From CAYFQB01 sp964345225 (GTDB lineage Bacteria > Nitrospirota > Thermodesulfovibrionia > Thermodesulfovibrionales > UBA6898), in NCBI GenBank assembly GCA_964345225.1, contig CAYFQB010000022.1, positions 1-14,623 on the forward strand: a DNA stretch of 14,623 nt, read 5' to 3'. The position numbers were made by a program, and so were the translations under genes. The notes beneath the pieces were generated by a model, which did not search any database, was not told the DNA's origin, and was given only the letters and a program-made list of their open reading frames with translations. Numbering within the stretch: the stretch's first letter is position 1; every line of letters starts with the position of its first letter. Below, one piece after another: positions 8,701-14,623 of this stretch.

Positions 8701-11700
8701 ATTAAGCTACTGGCATAATACAGATGAGGCAGCATTACATATAACAAAAGCAGCGGATTTTATGACAACTACACAACAGATTAATGGTGCGTGGCGTGCT
8801 GATCTTAATAAATCATGGTATTCACACATGTGGTGGTGCAGTCCGGGTTTTACTAACAGCGCGTCTTTTGCAGCCTATAATGCTATAGGTATAGCAAAAG
8901 CTTACAGTATTGAACAGAAGCTTTCGTATAAAGATTCACTTATGGGGGTTGTCGGCTTTTTTAACTATCCAGAATATTATCAAACCAGCATAGGAATTGC
9001 TTCCCATACAATAATGGGGCTTACAGCTGCTCTTACTGTTATAGATGATCAACCACTTATAAATTCTTCAAAACAGACTATAAACAATGCATTAAATATG
9101 ATTCTAGATTCTCAAAATCAGGACGGAGGTTGGGGAGAATATCCAGGAGATTTAAGTGATCCCCTCTATACTGCATTTGCATTATATTCAATCAATATCT
9201 CTGGTAAAGCTAATGAGAATTACGGAGTAATAGAAAAGGCTTCTATTTATTTGCTTAATTCCCAGCAGCCAGATGGATCGTGGGATAGCCGCTATGTATA
9301 TACCAATATTCCGGTTACCTCTTGGGTAACAATAGCTTTGCCTGTCACGTTTGGTGTTGTAGACGGTATAAAAGCAAATTTAATTCTATCTCCATCAACT
9401 GATGTAACTATAAACTCAGCTTCGATAAAATATGAAAACTTAGGTGCTGATTATTTATGGCAGTTTGGCAATCTTACACAAGAAGGCGTAATCCTCTCTC
9501 TTAATATGACAGTAAGTAACCTTCAATTGAACGAAGAGCGGAAGATTGCTAATGAAGCTTACATTTCTTTCTTAAATGTATACACTAATGAGACCGTAAC
9601 AATTCCAGTGGAAATACCTGTTGTTAGAGGAGATTATGGTATCAGAATGAATCTATCTACGGACAAGACTGAATATAAACATAATACTGATGTGAAAATT
9701 GAAACTCTAATTTACAATGAAAGTTATCAGCCATGGGAAGGAATATTAAATATTGCTATAGATGATTTAAGTGGAGTCCGTGTTGCTGATGTGGCAACTA
9801 TAAATATTGCAGATTTAGAACCATGGGGATTGAAAGATTGGTCATATAGAATTCCGGTAAGTGTTGTAGCCCCTGAGAAAATTGTAAATACTATTGCATC
9901 TACAAATATCAATTTTACATCGGCACTACAACAATTGGGGGCAAGTGGAACCTTCGATTCAGATTCTATTAGAGTCATGGAAGTTGATGAGTCAGGTTAT
10001 ATATTTGATGAAAAATATTTTCAATTTAGGCCAGCAAATGATTATGATGCACAGACAAATGCCCAAGCGGAACTATGGTGGCTGATCGATGGAGACACTC
10101 AAATGTCACAGGAAAGATATTTTTACATCTATTTCGACATAGTTGAAAATGGCATTAAAGATAGATCTTCAAATAATAAGATTCCTAATGCCGGCATCAT
10201 TATAGCATACATTGACAATTATCATAGACTTTTAACCCTAAAAGGCGATTCATACGGCTCTTTTGGAGTTCCTGTTGCTCATTATATTACATCATATAGT
10301 CATCTAACTGATTATTATGGTCGAGCCATGGCTCTATCGGATTTTAATAACGATGGGTACCAGGATATAGTTGTTGGTTATTATAACGTAAGAGATCTTT
10401 ATTTTTTACAAAATCGGGCAGATGGCTCTGACAACTTTCTGCCGAGAACATATTTAGATACAGTTTACAGTACTCGTCCTGATGCAACAACGAATGATTT
10501 CGATAATGACGGAAATATAGATTTAGTTCTTAACGACACATATAGACACTATCTCTTTAAAGGGTATGGAGACGGAACCTTTCAGAAAATACTGATAGGC
10601 GGTAACCCATGGGATTGCCAGTATTATTTTTGGTATTGTGGTGCTTGGTACTATCAAAAATCCTCGTCAGATATTAATAGTGACGGAAATATAGATTTAG
10701 TTATTGGTAACAGTAACCGGCGTTCAGCAGGTGGTATATATTTGTTCAGAGGAAATGGTGATGGTACTTTTATGTCCAGAATTAAAATTCGTAGCTTGGG
10801 CAGGCCTGTAAAGGGGCTTGCAGCAGATGACTTCGATGGGGATGGGTATACTGATATTATTGTAAATGAATATTTTATAAAAAATAATGGTAATGGAACA
10901 TATGCTCAACCTTTGCTTATAGATAGTCTAATTTCGCATTATGCGTTTGATTCAGGTGATTTTAATTTAGACGGAAATATAGATTTGTTAGCAGCTGTTA
11001 GTGGTACCAGCTTGATTAAACTATACTATGGCAATGGCGATGGGACATTTAGCGATGGAGTAGATATAGAAACTTTTTCGCTCATAGAAAGTATGAGTGT
11101 AAATATAACAAAACCGGAAATATATGTTGATCATGGAGAGCCTGAGAAATTTAAAGGGAAAAGATTTGAATTTATATGGAATACAGGGAAAACCATTGCA
11201 GGCAATTATAAGGTTCAGGCTAATCTTTACAGAAGTGGTACACTTATTGATAAGGCAGTTGTTGACTTTGTAATATTGCCAGCGAAAACGTTATCTTCAA
11301 AAGTGAACACCGACAAAATATCTTATTCTGCAAACCAGACCGTAACAGTGACATCAACTTTAACAAACCTAAGTCCTAATTATATATTTGAAAACTTATC
11401 AGCAAAACTGATGGTTATAGATGCTGTAGGGCAAACACTTTATACAGATGTCAGAAACATCCCTATTCTTACCCTTGGCCAAGTTAGCGAATTAAAAACC
11501 TACTGGAATACGTCCACAAATCCGAAAGGTACATATACAATTAAACTTGAAGTCTTCGAAGGTTCAACGATTGTAAGTAGCTCAACGACAACCTTTGAAA
11601 TCCTCGGTTCGGCAAACACAGGCGAAGGTCTGATAGGCACAATTACAGCCCAACCCGATCCAGTTTATCAAGGCAAAGATGTGACTGTTACATATACTGT

Positions 11701-13186
11701 AGAAAACAATGGCAATGAGGATATCATCGATCTTAATGTAAAGGTTCTTATTGTCGATCCAAATACGCAGCTGGTTAAAAATATTTCAGAAAAAACAATC
11801 AGTCTGCCCATGAATACAGTCGCTACCGGCAGCTCAATGTTTTCTACCTCAGATCTTACTCCAGATATCTATCTTGCAGTGCTACAGGTTATCACACCCT
11901 TAATGAATGAACCAAAGACTATATCAAACACGACCTTTGAGGTAATACCAGGACTTGAAGTTACAAAGACGATACCTGACGCAAAAAATGTTCTGGTATG
12001 GCTCAACTATTCATGGCAGTCGGGCCAGAACTGCCCTGACAGATCATTAATAGAGAATGCTTTACAGGATGTAGGGGTGAACTATTTCATAGTGATTGAT
12101 AAAAAAGACTTTGAGGCAGAGTTAAGAAATCCATATTACACGGATTTTCTTATTCTTGGCGACCATCACCCCATAGAAGACCATTTCTCGGAAGAACTAA
12201 GAGAACAGATTTATTCAGGAAAAGGATTAATCTCATCAATGTTTAATAGGCAAAATCTTGATGAAGATTTATTTGGCATACAGTTTTCAGGCCATATCCC
12301 GGGCAGAGACTATCCTGTAGAACTTCTTGAGAGCGAAATAGCAACTCAGGGCAACTTCCAATCCTATGGGAGGACATTAAATGTTGATGCCTTGAATCCT
12401 GACGAAATAATTGGCTGGGTAGTCGAGACCACAAAGAAAGGGATTACCAGATATCCTGCTGTAATCAGACATGATTATGGTCTCGGAAAAGTACTATTTT
12501 ATGCCTTTGATCTTGGACTAAGCAGCTTTAATTACAGCCAGTTTAGAGACTTGCTCAATAACTCCTTACATTACATTCATGCTCCTATGGAAACAACCAC
12601 TGCTTTCAAACCGAATTACTTGATTCCTGTTGAGCTAAAAATCAGAAGCTTTGGAGGAGCTTTCGACCTGAGGATAACCGAAACATACCCATCTGATATA
12701 AAGCTTTATGATCCTCTGAATGTAAAATGGATAACAGACAACCCATGGATAATTGACTTACATCTTGAACCCCATGAGACAGAGACAGTACTTTACTATG
12801 CATTAACACCTGATGTACAGGGCACATACACATTGCAGACGGAAATAGGATACATTGATAATGGAACTTATAACTTTTACCAAGACCTCAGTATAGATAT
12901 TCTAATTGATAGAGAAGCTACGACAATGACTGGTGATATTATCACGGCATTAAATGAGCTTTCATTAACAGGTAAGGACAGCTCAAAGGTAAGGATCGCT
13001 AAAAAATACATAGAAAACGTCCTAAGAAGATTTATAGTCAGTGATAAAGATATAGAGAAGAATATTCATGATATTTTAAAGGCAACAGGTTCTCTGCTTT
13101 CAGTAAGCAGCACCGACGTTTCAGGCATTAGATTGATGATGGCTGAGCTTCTTATGGTTTATGAGGGTAACTGGTATTTCGAATGA
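5747..13186 (+). CDS. Giant exported mosaic protein: two alpha/alpha toroids, CarboxypepD_reg, Ig/CARDB, FG-GAP, GATase-like
   Basis: 2479 residues with a Sec signal peptide (1-20, ASA cleavage). Toroid 1 (about 22-280) has QW-type repeats (QNTDGGWG, QNPDGGWG, QSPDGSW); the cyclase DxDD motif is degenerate (DVLDTA, 129-134), so it is not a cyclase. After a PPPQPKP linker come four carboxypeptidase-regulatory-like domains (about 295-378, 381-458, 469-550, 554-631), then Ig/CARDB-like domains (636-858). Toroid 2 (about 905-1205) begins with a CNACH motif (Cys922, Cys925, His926) typical of c-type heme attachment and has its own QNQDGGWG and QQPDGSW. More Ig domains follow, then a DUF2341-like sandwich (about 1362-1470), FG-GAP/VCBS repeats with five DxDxDG-type calcium loops (starting 1532, 1584, 1642, 1695, 1738), Ig domains (1790-2068), a class-I-amidotransferase-like fold without a visible nucleophile (about 2079-2275), another sandwich, and a helical tail (2389-2479). 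No sorting signal or membrane anchor is seen. A surface or periplasmic scaffold is the best reading. Confidence 0.85.
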   Translation: MKKYVILMIFIFTIITNASADIQNSIDTGLNWLLTKQNEDGSFGYQSEILFRDTEEVLNTLYIFNQKGSQYQSGLQWSLNTKANSIDFIARKIILLSDEGIDTTVGINILLENQNTDGGWGISPVHESDVLDTALALQALMATDYSDMNVINSALGYLLSIQNPDGGWGFYQGDGSNVYMTAVVSMTLQQFPQTTSYATAINKATAYLIAHHNIDKGFGLSTVLGSTVYETALAYIALVGVITDNTVLGNAVNYLISAQSPDGSWLQDTYNTALALRALYLAENKPPPQPKPIIGTVTGQVVDASTNQPLSGVSVVLQSDTGINAVTDSTGGFSLSNIPPGSYVINFNLTGYTKSSITVDITEGSIVSLGTIPLSIEPTTGIIKGIVTDAENGQPLEGVHITATGSFSGSTLTGIDGNFIFTNVPPGGVTLTASKTGYYPATGTGTVVSGGILFFNPQLSTQPPPTTLGNLTGKVFDGLLNKPIQGATISLSGGLSTSTDAQGVFIIEDIIQNKYQLTVSAPGYISQIYQIMISSGVTTDMQKIFLIPILQTTTITGKVTDAITDNPIEMANVVVVGTSIYTKTDNDGTYTISGLTQASLDLRASAIGYDCLTYQIEVNMPGVFTVNFELMPSIISSLKITDLITDKQTYSIDSDVTITATIENSDSNPINAQVIVHISDSTDNVIAILHGEPETTFYPSVSTPVTIDWNTGQFPSGYYNIRVKIIKPSSIFYDGGTNDVLSERTTYINILPVSKIDGAMSLSPPVTQADMLTPVSIKATIRNTGNTVISSMIQLEVKYEEQLIYSQNRQINNLPINNIIEFDFGSFEANQGGIYSLILTPVDNSVSGSITTTYYVGPHANANFTVIPDKAPPGDVNVKATIKTTGGGANNGMVINPLLPLIRESTQKAINWEQQRAFNYNCNACHVQSQILASLELSRNKVQIDNTVADGLFNAFKSWQKTNGAFSADGIKSGHNSVTTLALWALSYWHNTDEAALHITKAADFMTTTQQINGAWRADLNKSWYSHMWWCSPGFTNSASFAAYNAIGIAKAYSIEQKLSYKDSLMGVVGFFNYPEYYQTSIGIASHTIMGLTAALTVIDDQPLINSSKQTINNALNMILDSQNQDGGWGEYPGDLSDPLYTAFALYSINISGKANENYGVIEKASIYLLNSQQPDGSWDSRYVYTNIPVTSWVTIALPVTFGVVDGIKANLILSPSTDVTINSASIKYENLGADYLWQFGNLTQEGVILSLNMTVSNLQLNEERKIANEAYISFLNVYTNETVTIPVEIPVVRGDYGIRMNLSTDKTEYKHNTDVKIETLIYNESYQPWEGILNIAIDDLSGVRVADVATINIADLEPWGLKDWSYRIPVSVVAPEKIVNTIASTNINFTSALQQLGASGTFDSDSIRVMEVDESGYIFDEKYFQFRPANDYDAQTNAQAELWWLIDGDTQMSQERYFYIYFDIVENGIKDRSSNNKIPNAGIIIAYIDNYHRLLTLKGDSYGSFGVPVAHYITSYSHLTDYYGRAMALSDFNNDGYQDIVVGYYNVRDLYFLQNRADGSDNFLPRTYLDTVYSTRPDATTNDFDNDGNIDLVLNDTYRHYLFKGYGDGTFQKILIGGNPWDCQYYFWYCGAWYYQKSSSDINSDGNIDLVIGNSNRRSAGGIYLFRGNGDGTFMSRIKIRSLGRPVKGLAADDFDGDGYTDIIVNEYFIKNNGNGTYAQPLLIDSLISHYAFDSGDFNLDGNIDLLAAVSGTSLIKLYYGNGDGTFSDGVDIETFSLIESMSVNITKPEIYVDHGEPEKFKGKRFEFIWNTGKTIAGNYKVQANLYRSGTLIDKAVVDFVILPAKTLSSKVNTDKISYSANQTVTVTSTLTNLSPNYIFENLSAKLMVIDAVGQTLYTDVRNIPILTLGQVSELKTYWNTSTNPKGTYTIKLEVFEGSTIVSSSTTTFEILGSANTGEGLIGTITAQPDPVYQGKDVTVTYTVENNGNEDIIDLNVKVLIVDPNTQLVKNISEKTISLPMNTVATGSSMFSTSDLTPDIYLAVLQVITPLMNEPKTISNTTFEVIPGLEVTKTIPDAKNVLVWLNYSWQSGQNCPDRSLIENALQDVGVNYFIVIDKKDFEAELRNPYYTDFLILGDHHPIEDHFSEELREQIYSGKGLISSMFNRQNLDEDLFGIQFSGHIPGRDYPVELLESEIATQGNFQSYGRTLNVDALNPDEIIGWVVETTKKGITRYPAVIRHDYGLGKVLFYAFDLGLSSFNYSQFRDLLNNSLHYIHAPMETTTAFKPNYLIPVELKIRSFGGAFDLRITETYPSDIKLYDPLNVKWITDNPWIIDLHLEPHETETVLYYALTPDVQGTYTLQTEIGYIDNGTYNFYQDLSIDILIDREATTMTGDIITALNELSLTGKDSSKVRIAKKYIENVLRRFIVSDKDIEKNIHDILKATGSLLSVSSTDVSGIRLMMAELLMVYEGNWYFE
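8510..8524 (+). other. CxxCH heme-c attachment motif within toroid 2
   Basis: Codons 922-926 of the giant protein read Cys-Asn-Ala-Cys-His, the canonical c-type heme binding motif. It lies at the N-terminal edge of the second toroid. In planctomycete-type proteins I recall a similar CxxCH before squalene-cyclase-like repeats. Export by Sec would allow heme ligation in the periplasm. A chance match is possible, since only one such motif is present. Confidence 0.55.
10507..10986 (+). repeat. Near-identical DNA repeats in FG-GAP calcium loops
   Basis: A 22-bp stretch is identical at 10507-10528 and 10681-10702 (tgacggaaatatagatttag plus tt), and 17 bp of it recur at 10970-10986. Each encodes the D-G-N-I-D part of a calcium-binding FG-GAP loop (loops 2, 3 and 5). 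Identity at synonymous positions suggests recent blade duplication or gene conversion. Confidence 0.7.
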
Positions 13187-13394
13187 GCATAATTGACTAT
13201 TAGTTTGTTCTGTAAGATATGCCAGTCTGACTCTCTACATTGTTGATCAATTATTTGCTCTTGCCTTGAATGGTAATTAAACCATTCTCAATAACATATC
13301 CTATATTGGAGGGTTTTAATGCAGCCCTTACGTTCTGTTTAACAAGGATTATTGTTATGTCCCCTGATATTAAGGCAGTCTTAAAAATTGAGTG

Positions 13395-13419
13395 TTAAAG
13401 GAAGAACTTCTTACTTTAA
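13395..13419. repeat. 25-bp imperfect palindrome between convergent genes
   Basis: The stretch reads ttaaag-g-aagaa-c-ttctt-a-ctttaa, in which 11 of 12 base pairs are self-complementary around a central C. It lies between the giant gene (+) and the small membrane protein gene (-). It could be an AT-rich bidirectional transcription end or a protein-binding site. No run of T follows on the + strand, so it is not called a terminator. Confidence 0.4.
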
Positions 13420-13449
13420 AATAATTCAAAAGGAGCATAAAGATTAAAA

Positions 13450-13734
13450 TTATGGTGGTGCTGTCTTTAATGATAATATTATTATTAAGTAAAACAATGC
13501 TGGGAAAAGAAGTAACATCCAACCCCCTAATTTAACAAAAAAATCTGGAGTCTCGCTTGTCGTAACATGCCACCAAAATCTCCATTTCCCCAGTCCCTCG
13601 GGTAACCATATTAAAATTAGAGGAATGACTAAATACAGTGCCATATAAAACACCGTGATTGACTTTTCAGAAAAAATAATAGTTACTATTAAATAAATAG
13701 CAGAAATGACTAAAGAAATTACATTACAAAGCAT
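13450..13734 (-). CDS. Small three-helix integral membrane protein, conserved hypothetical
   Basis: 94 residues on the reverse strand, starting at the ATG at 13732-13734 and ending in TAA at 13450-13452. Three hydrophobic segments are visible at about residues 5-22, 28-44 and 69-89. Between the second and third is a polar, aromatic loop (LPEGLGKWRFWWHVTTSETP). The pattern LIWLPEGLG, then a loop, then GGWMLLLFP resembles a widespread family of short bacterial membrane proteins of unknown role (LIWFPxxxG...GGWxLLLxP); I recall the pattern but no function. The ordered hydrophobicity makes this a credible gene and not a shadow. It faces the giant gene tail to tail. A weak GTGAG lies just before the start and a weak promoter-like pair lies upstream, so it is probably a separate transcription unit. 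Confidence 0.6.
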   Translation of the reverse strand: MLCNVISLVISAIYLIVTIIFSEKSITVFYMALYLVIPLILIWLPEGLGKWRFWWHVTTSETPDFFVKLGGWMLLLFPALFYLIIILSLKTAPP

Positions 13735-13757
13735 TTTAACTCACAATTTCTAATTAA

Positions 13758-13786
13758 AATCTACATTGTTTATCTGTGCTTTGCAA
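13758..13786 (-). promoter_or_regulatory. Weak promoter candidate for the small membrane protein gene
   Basis: On the reverse strand TTGCAA (13786-13781) and TAGATT (13763-13758) are separated by 17 bases. Each matches the sigma70 consensus at four of six positions. The spacing is ideal but the boxes are weak, and such pairs occur by chance in AT-rich DNA. Confidence 0.25.
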
Positions 13787-14041
13787 GTGAATGTTACTCA
13801 TATTTTGGCATAGTACCCTTTTCAACATTTGCAGGTGTGTACTTTTCAAAGAATTGATTTTAAATCGACCACTTCAACTTCGGGGCTATCGCCCCTCGTT
13901 AAATAGTTCAGGATTGCTTCATTTTGTAATCAAATTTAATTTGAAAAATCACACCTAAAACAGTCAAAAAACCGGTATTCCCAATATTTTTAACTAACTT
14001 ATCGCATTTTCAGTTAAAAAGTTATAATATTTCTCAACACA

Positions 14042-14061
14042 ATGTCCGCTCAAGAAACATG
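14042..14061 (+). repeat. 20-bp direct repeat, copy 2
   Basis: Exact second copy of the sequence at 509-528, in the same orientation. The companion motif found downstream of copy 1 (atgcgataagt) is here upstream and inverted (13997-14007). The two copies bracket the whole 1280-13734 gene block. Confidence 0.85.
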
Positions 14062-14179
14062 CCCAACTATACAACATGAATACCTGCTGTAAATGCATTT
14101 TTTGGTTTAACAGAATAAGGTGATTATTCTCAAATAGAAGCCCTCCTATTTTTATCCTCCATTTTGCAAAAGAACAATT

Positions 14180-14185
14180 TATAAT
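14180..14185 (+). promoter_or_regulatory. Perfect TATAAT -10 box immediately before moeA
   Basis: TATAAT ends 7 bases before the moeA ATG at 14193, so transcription would begin at or within a base or two of the start codon. No good -35 lies 16-18 bases upstream. Together with the lack of a Shine-Dalgarno sequence this points to a leaderless or nearly leaderless mRNA. Confidence 0.45.
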
Positions 14186-14192
14186 AGTTGTT

Positions 14193-14623
14193 ATGAAGGA
14201 TATGCTTGGTAGGGAAAATGTAATAACTGCTGAGACAGCGCTTAAGCTTCTTATTGAAAACCTTCCTTTGAAATTACCGCTAGAGAAGACTGTAAAGATA
14301 GAAGACTCGCTAGGTATGATATGCTCAAAGGAAGTAATTTCTTCAGAAAACCTGCCCCCATTTGCTCGTTCTACTGTCGACGGTTATGCTGTTAAGGCCG
14401 AAGATACGTTTGGTGCAACTGAGGCAATGCCTGTTTATTTGAACCTTTCTAAAGAGATATTTATGGGAGAGAAGCCCGATTTTATCCTGTCTGTAGGTGA
14501 AGTCTCTAAAATTCCCACCGGCGGGATGCTTCCTGAAGGTGCGGATGCAGTTGTCATGTTCGAATATATTCAGACAATAGATGACAAGATGATAGAAGTA
14601 CTCAGGCCTGTTGCACCTGCAGA
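14193..14623 (+). CDS. moeA: Molybdopterin molybdenumtransferase MoeA (3' end outside window)
   Basis: The first 143 codons of MoeA, which inserts molybdate into adenylylated molybdopterin in the last step of molybdenum cofactor synthesis in the cytoplasm. Visible family hallmarks are LPPFARSTVDGYAV (54-67), with the invariant DGYA motif (Asp63) of the active-site region, and IPTGGMLPEGADAVVM (107-122), the equivalent of the TGAPVPEG-AVVM segment in E. coli MoeA. The N-terminal helix (TAETALKLLIENL) is as expected. The 14193 start gives a normal N-terminus; an ATG at 14202 is also in frame but has gaagga only one base before it, too close to act as a Shine-Dalgarno. The gene is unrelated to the exported block upstream. 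It indicates that the organism uses molybdenum- or tungsten-cofactor enzymes. Confidence 0.93.
   Translation, partial: MKDMLGRENVITAETALKLLIENLPLKLPLEKTVKIEDSLGMICSKEVISSENLPPFARSTVDGYAVKAEDTFGATEAMPVYLNLSKEIFMGEKPDFILSVGEVSKIPTGGMLPEGADAVVMFEYIQTIDDKMIEVLRPVAPA

Larger units (their letters stand above)
13735..14192. other. Gene-free stretch between the small membrane protein gene and moeA
   Basis: No gene is seen on either strand. It holds a 5-bp GC hairpin ggggc/gcccc (13882-13895), a 15-bp AT-rich palindrome with 7-bp arms (13930-13944), the inverted match acttatcgcat (13997-14007) to a motif at 538-548, copy 2 of the 20-bp repeat (14042-14061), and a perfect -10 box before moeA. Confidence 0.65.

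Noticed and set aside
9894..10085. + strand 63-codon frame inside the giant gene
   Set aside because: It lies wholly within the DUF2341-like part in another frame and has no domain-like pattern.
12900..13186. C-terminal surface-sorting signal on the giant protein
   Set aside because: The tail is a soluble helical region with no PEP-CTERM, LPXTG or hydrophobic plus basic ending.
13268..13287. 7-bp hairpin gaatggt/accattc as terminator of the exported unit
   Set aside because: Low stability and no T-run after it on either strand.
13270..13398. 42-residue + strand frame starting MVIKPFSITYPILEG
   Set aside because: No ribosome-binding site, no recognisable motif, and it begins within a small hairpin; it may be chance or a decayed fragment.
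1..14623. CRISPR array, tRNA or rRNA
   Set aside because: No regularly spaced repeats, tRNA cloverleaf or rRNA-like stretch was seen on either strand.

Overview
The window looks like an AT-rich Gram-negative genome fragment, probably from an uncultured environmental lineage. Three large or mid-sized exported proteins carry Sec signal peptides but no LPXTG or other Gram-positive anchor, and a moeA gene starts at the right edge. The GC-rich, nested-palindrome intergenic element at 771-971 resembles dispersed intergenic elements I associate with Nitrospirota and Desulfobacterota genomes. That assignment is an inference from memory and weak; no rRNA or other phylogenetic marker is present.

Layout. 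1-312: C-terminal end of an unrecognised gene cut by the window edge. 313-1279: about 1 kb without a gene, holding a 12-bp perfect hairpin, one copy of a 20-bp direct repeat, a 201-bp MITE-like element, an 11-bp-arm AT-rich inverted repeat and a near-consensus sigma70 promoter. 1280-13186: four same-strand genes that look like one transcription unit. These are a small ribbon-helix-helix (RHH) regulator, a 1018-residue exported transglutaminase-like protein lacking the catalytic Cys, a 342-residue exported Ycf48-type beta-propeller, and a 2479-residue exported mosaic protein. The mosaic protein has two alpha/alpha-toroid (prenyltransferase/squalene-cyclase-like) modules, four carboxypeptidase-regulatory-like domains, many Ig/CARDB-like domains, a DUF2341-like sandwich, FG-GAP/VCBS repeats with calcium loops, and a class-I-glutamine-amidotransferase-like fold. 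13450-13734: a convergent small three-helix membrane protein. 13735-14192: gene-free, with the second copy of the 20-bp repeat. 14193-end: the 5' part of moeA (molybdopterin molybdenumtransferase).

How the genes may work together. The RHH protein sits directly behind the promoter and is the natural candidate for autoregulation of the unit. The three exported proteins would meet in the periplasm or at the cell surface. All are built from scaffold folds (propellers, toroids, Ig sandwiches, a transglutaminase fold with an Asp in the Cys position), which suggests recognition or assembly rather than ordinary metabolism. In related proteins I recall, the transglutaminase-like protein precedes or is fused to RHS/YD-repeat sequence; here the RHS part is absent and the propeller and mosaic protein follow instead. 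A CxxCH motif at the start of the second toroid suggests a covalently bound c-type heme and would tie the giant protein to the periplasm. The system's function cannot be named from sequence alone.
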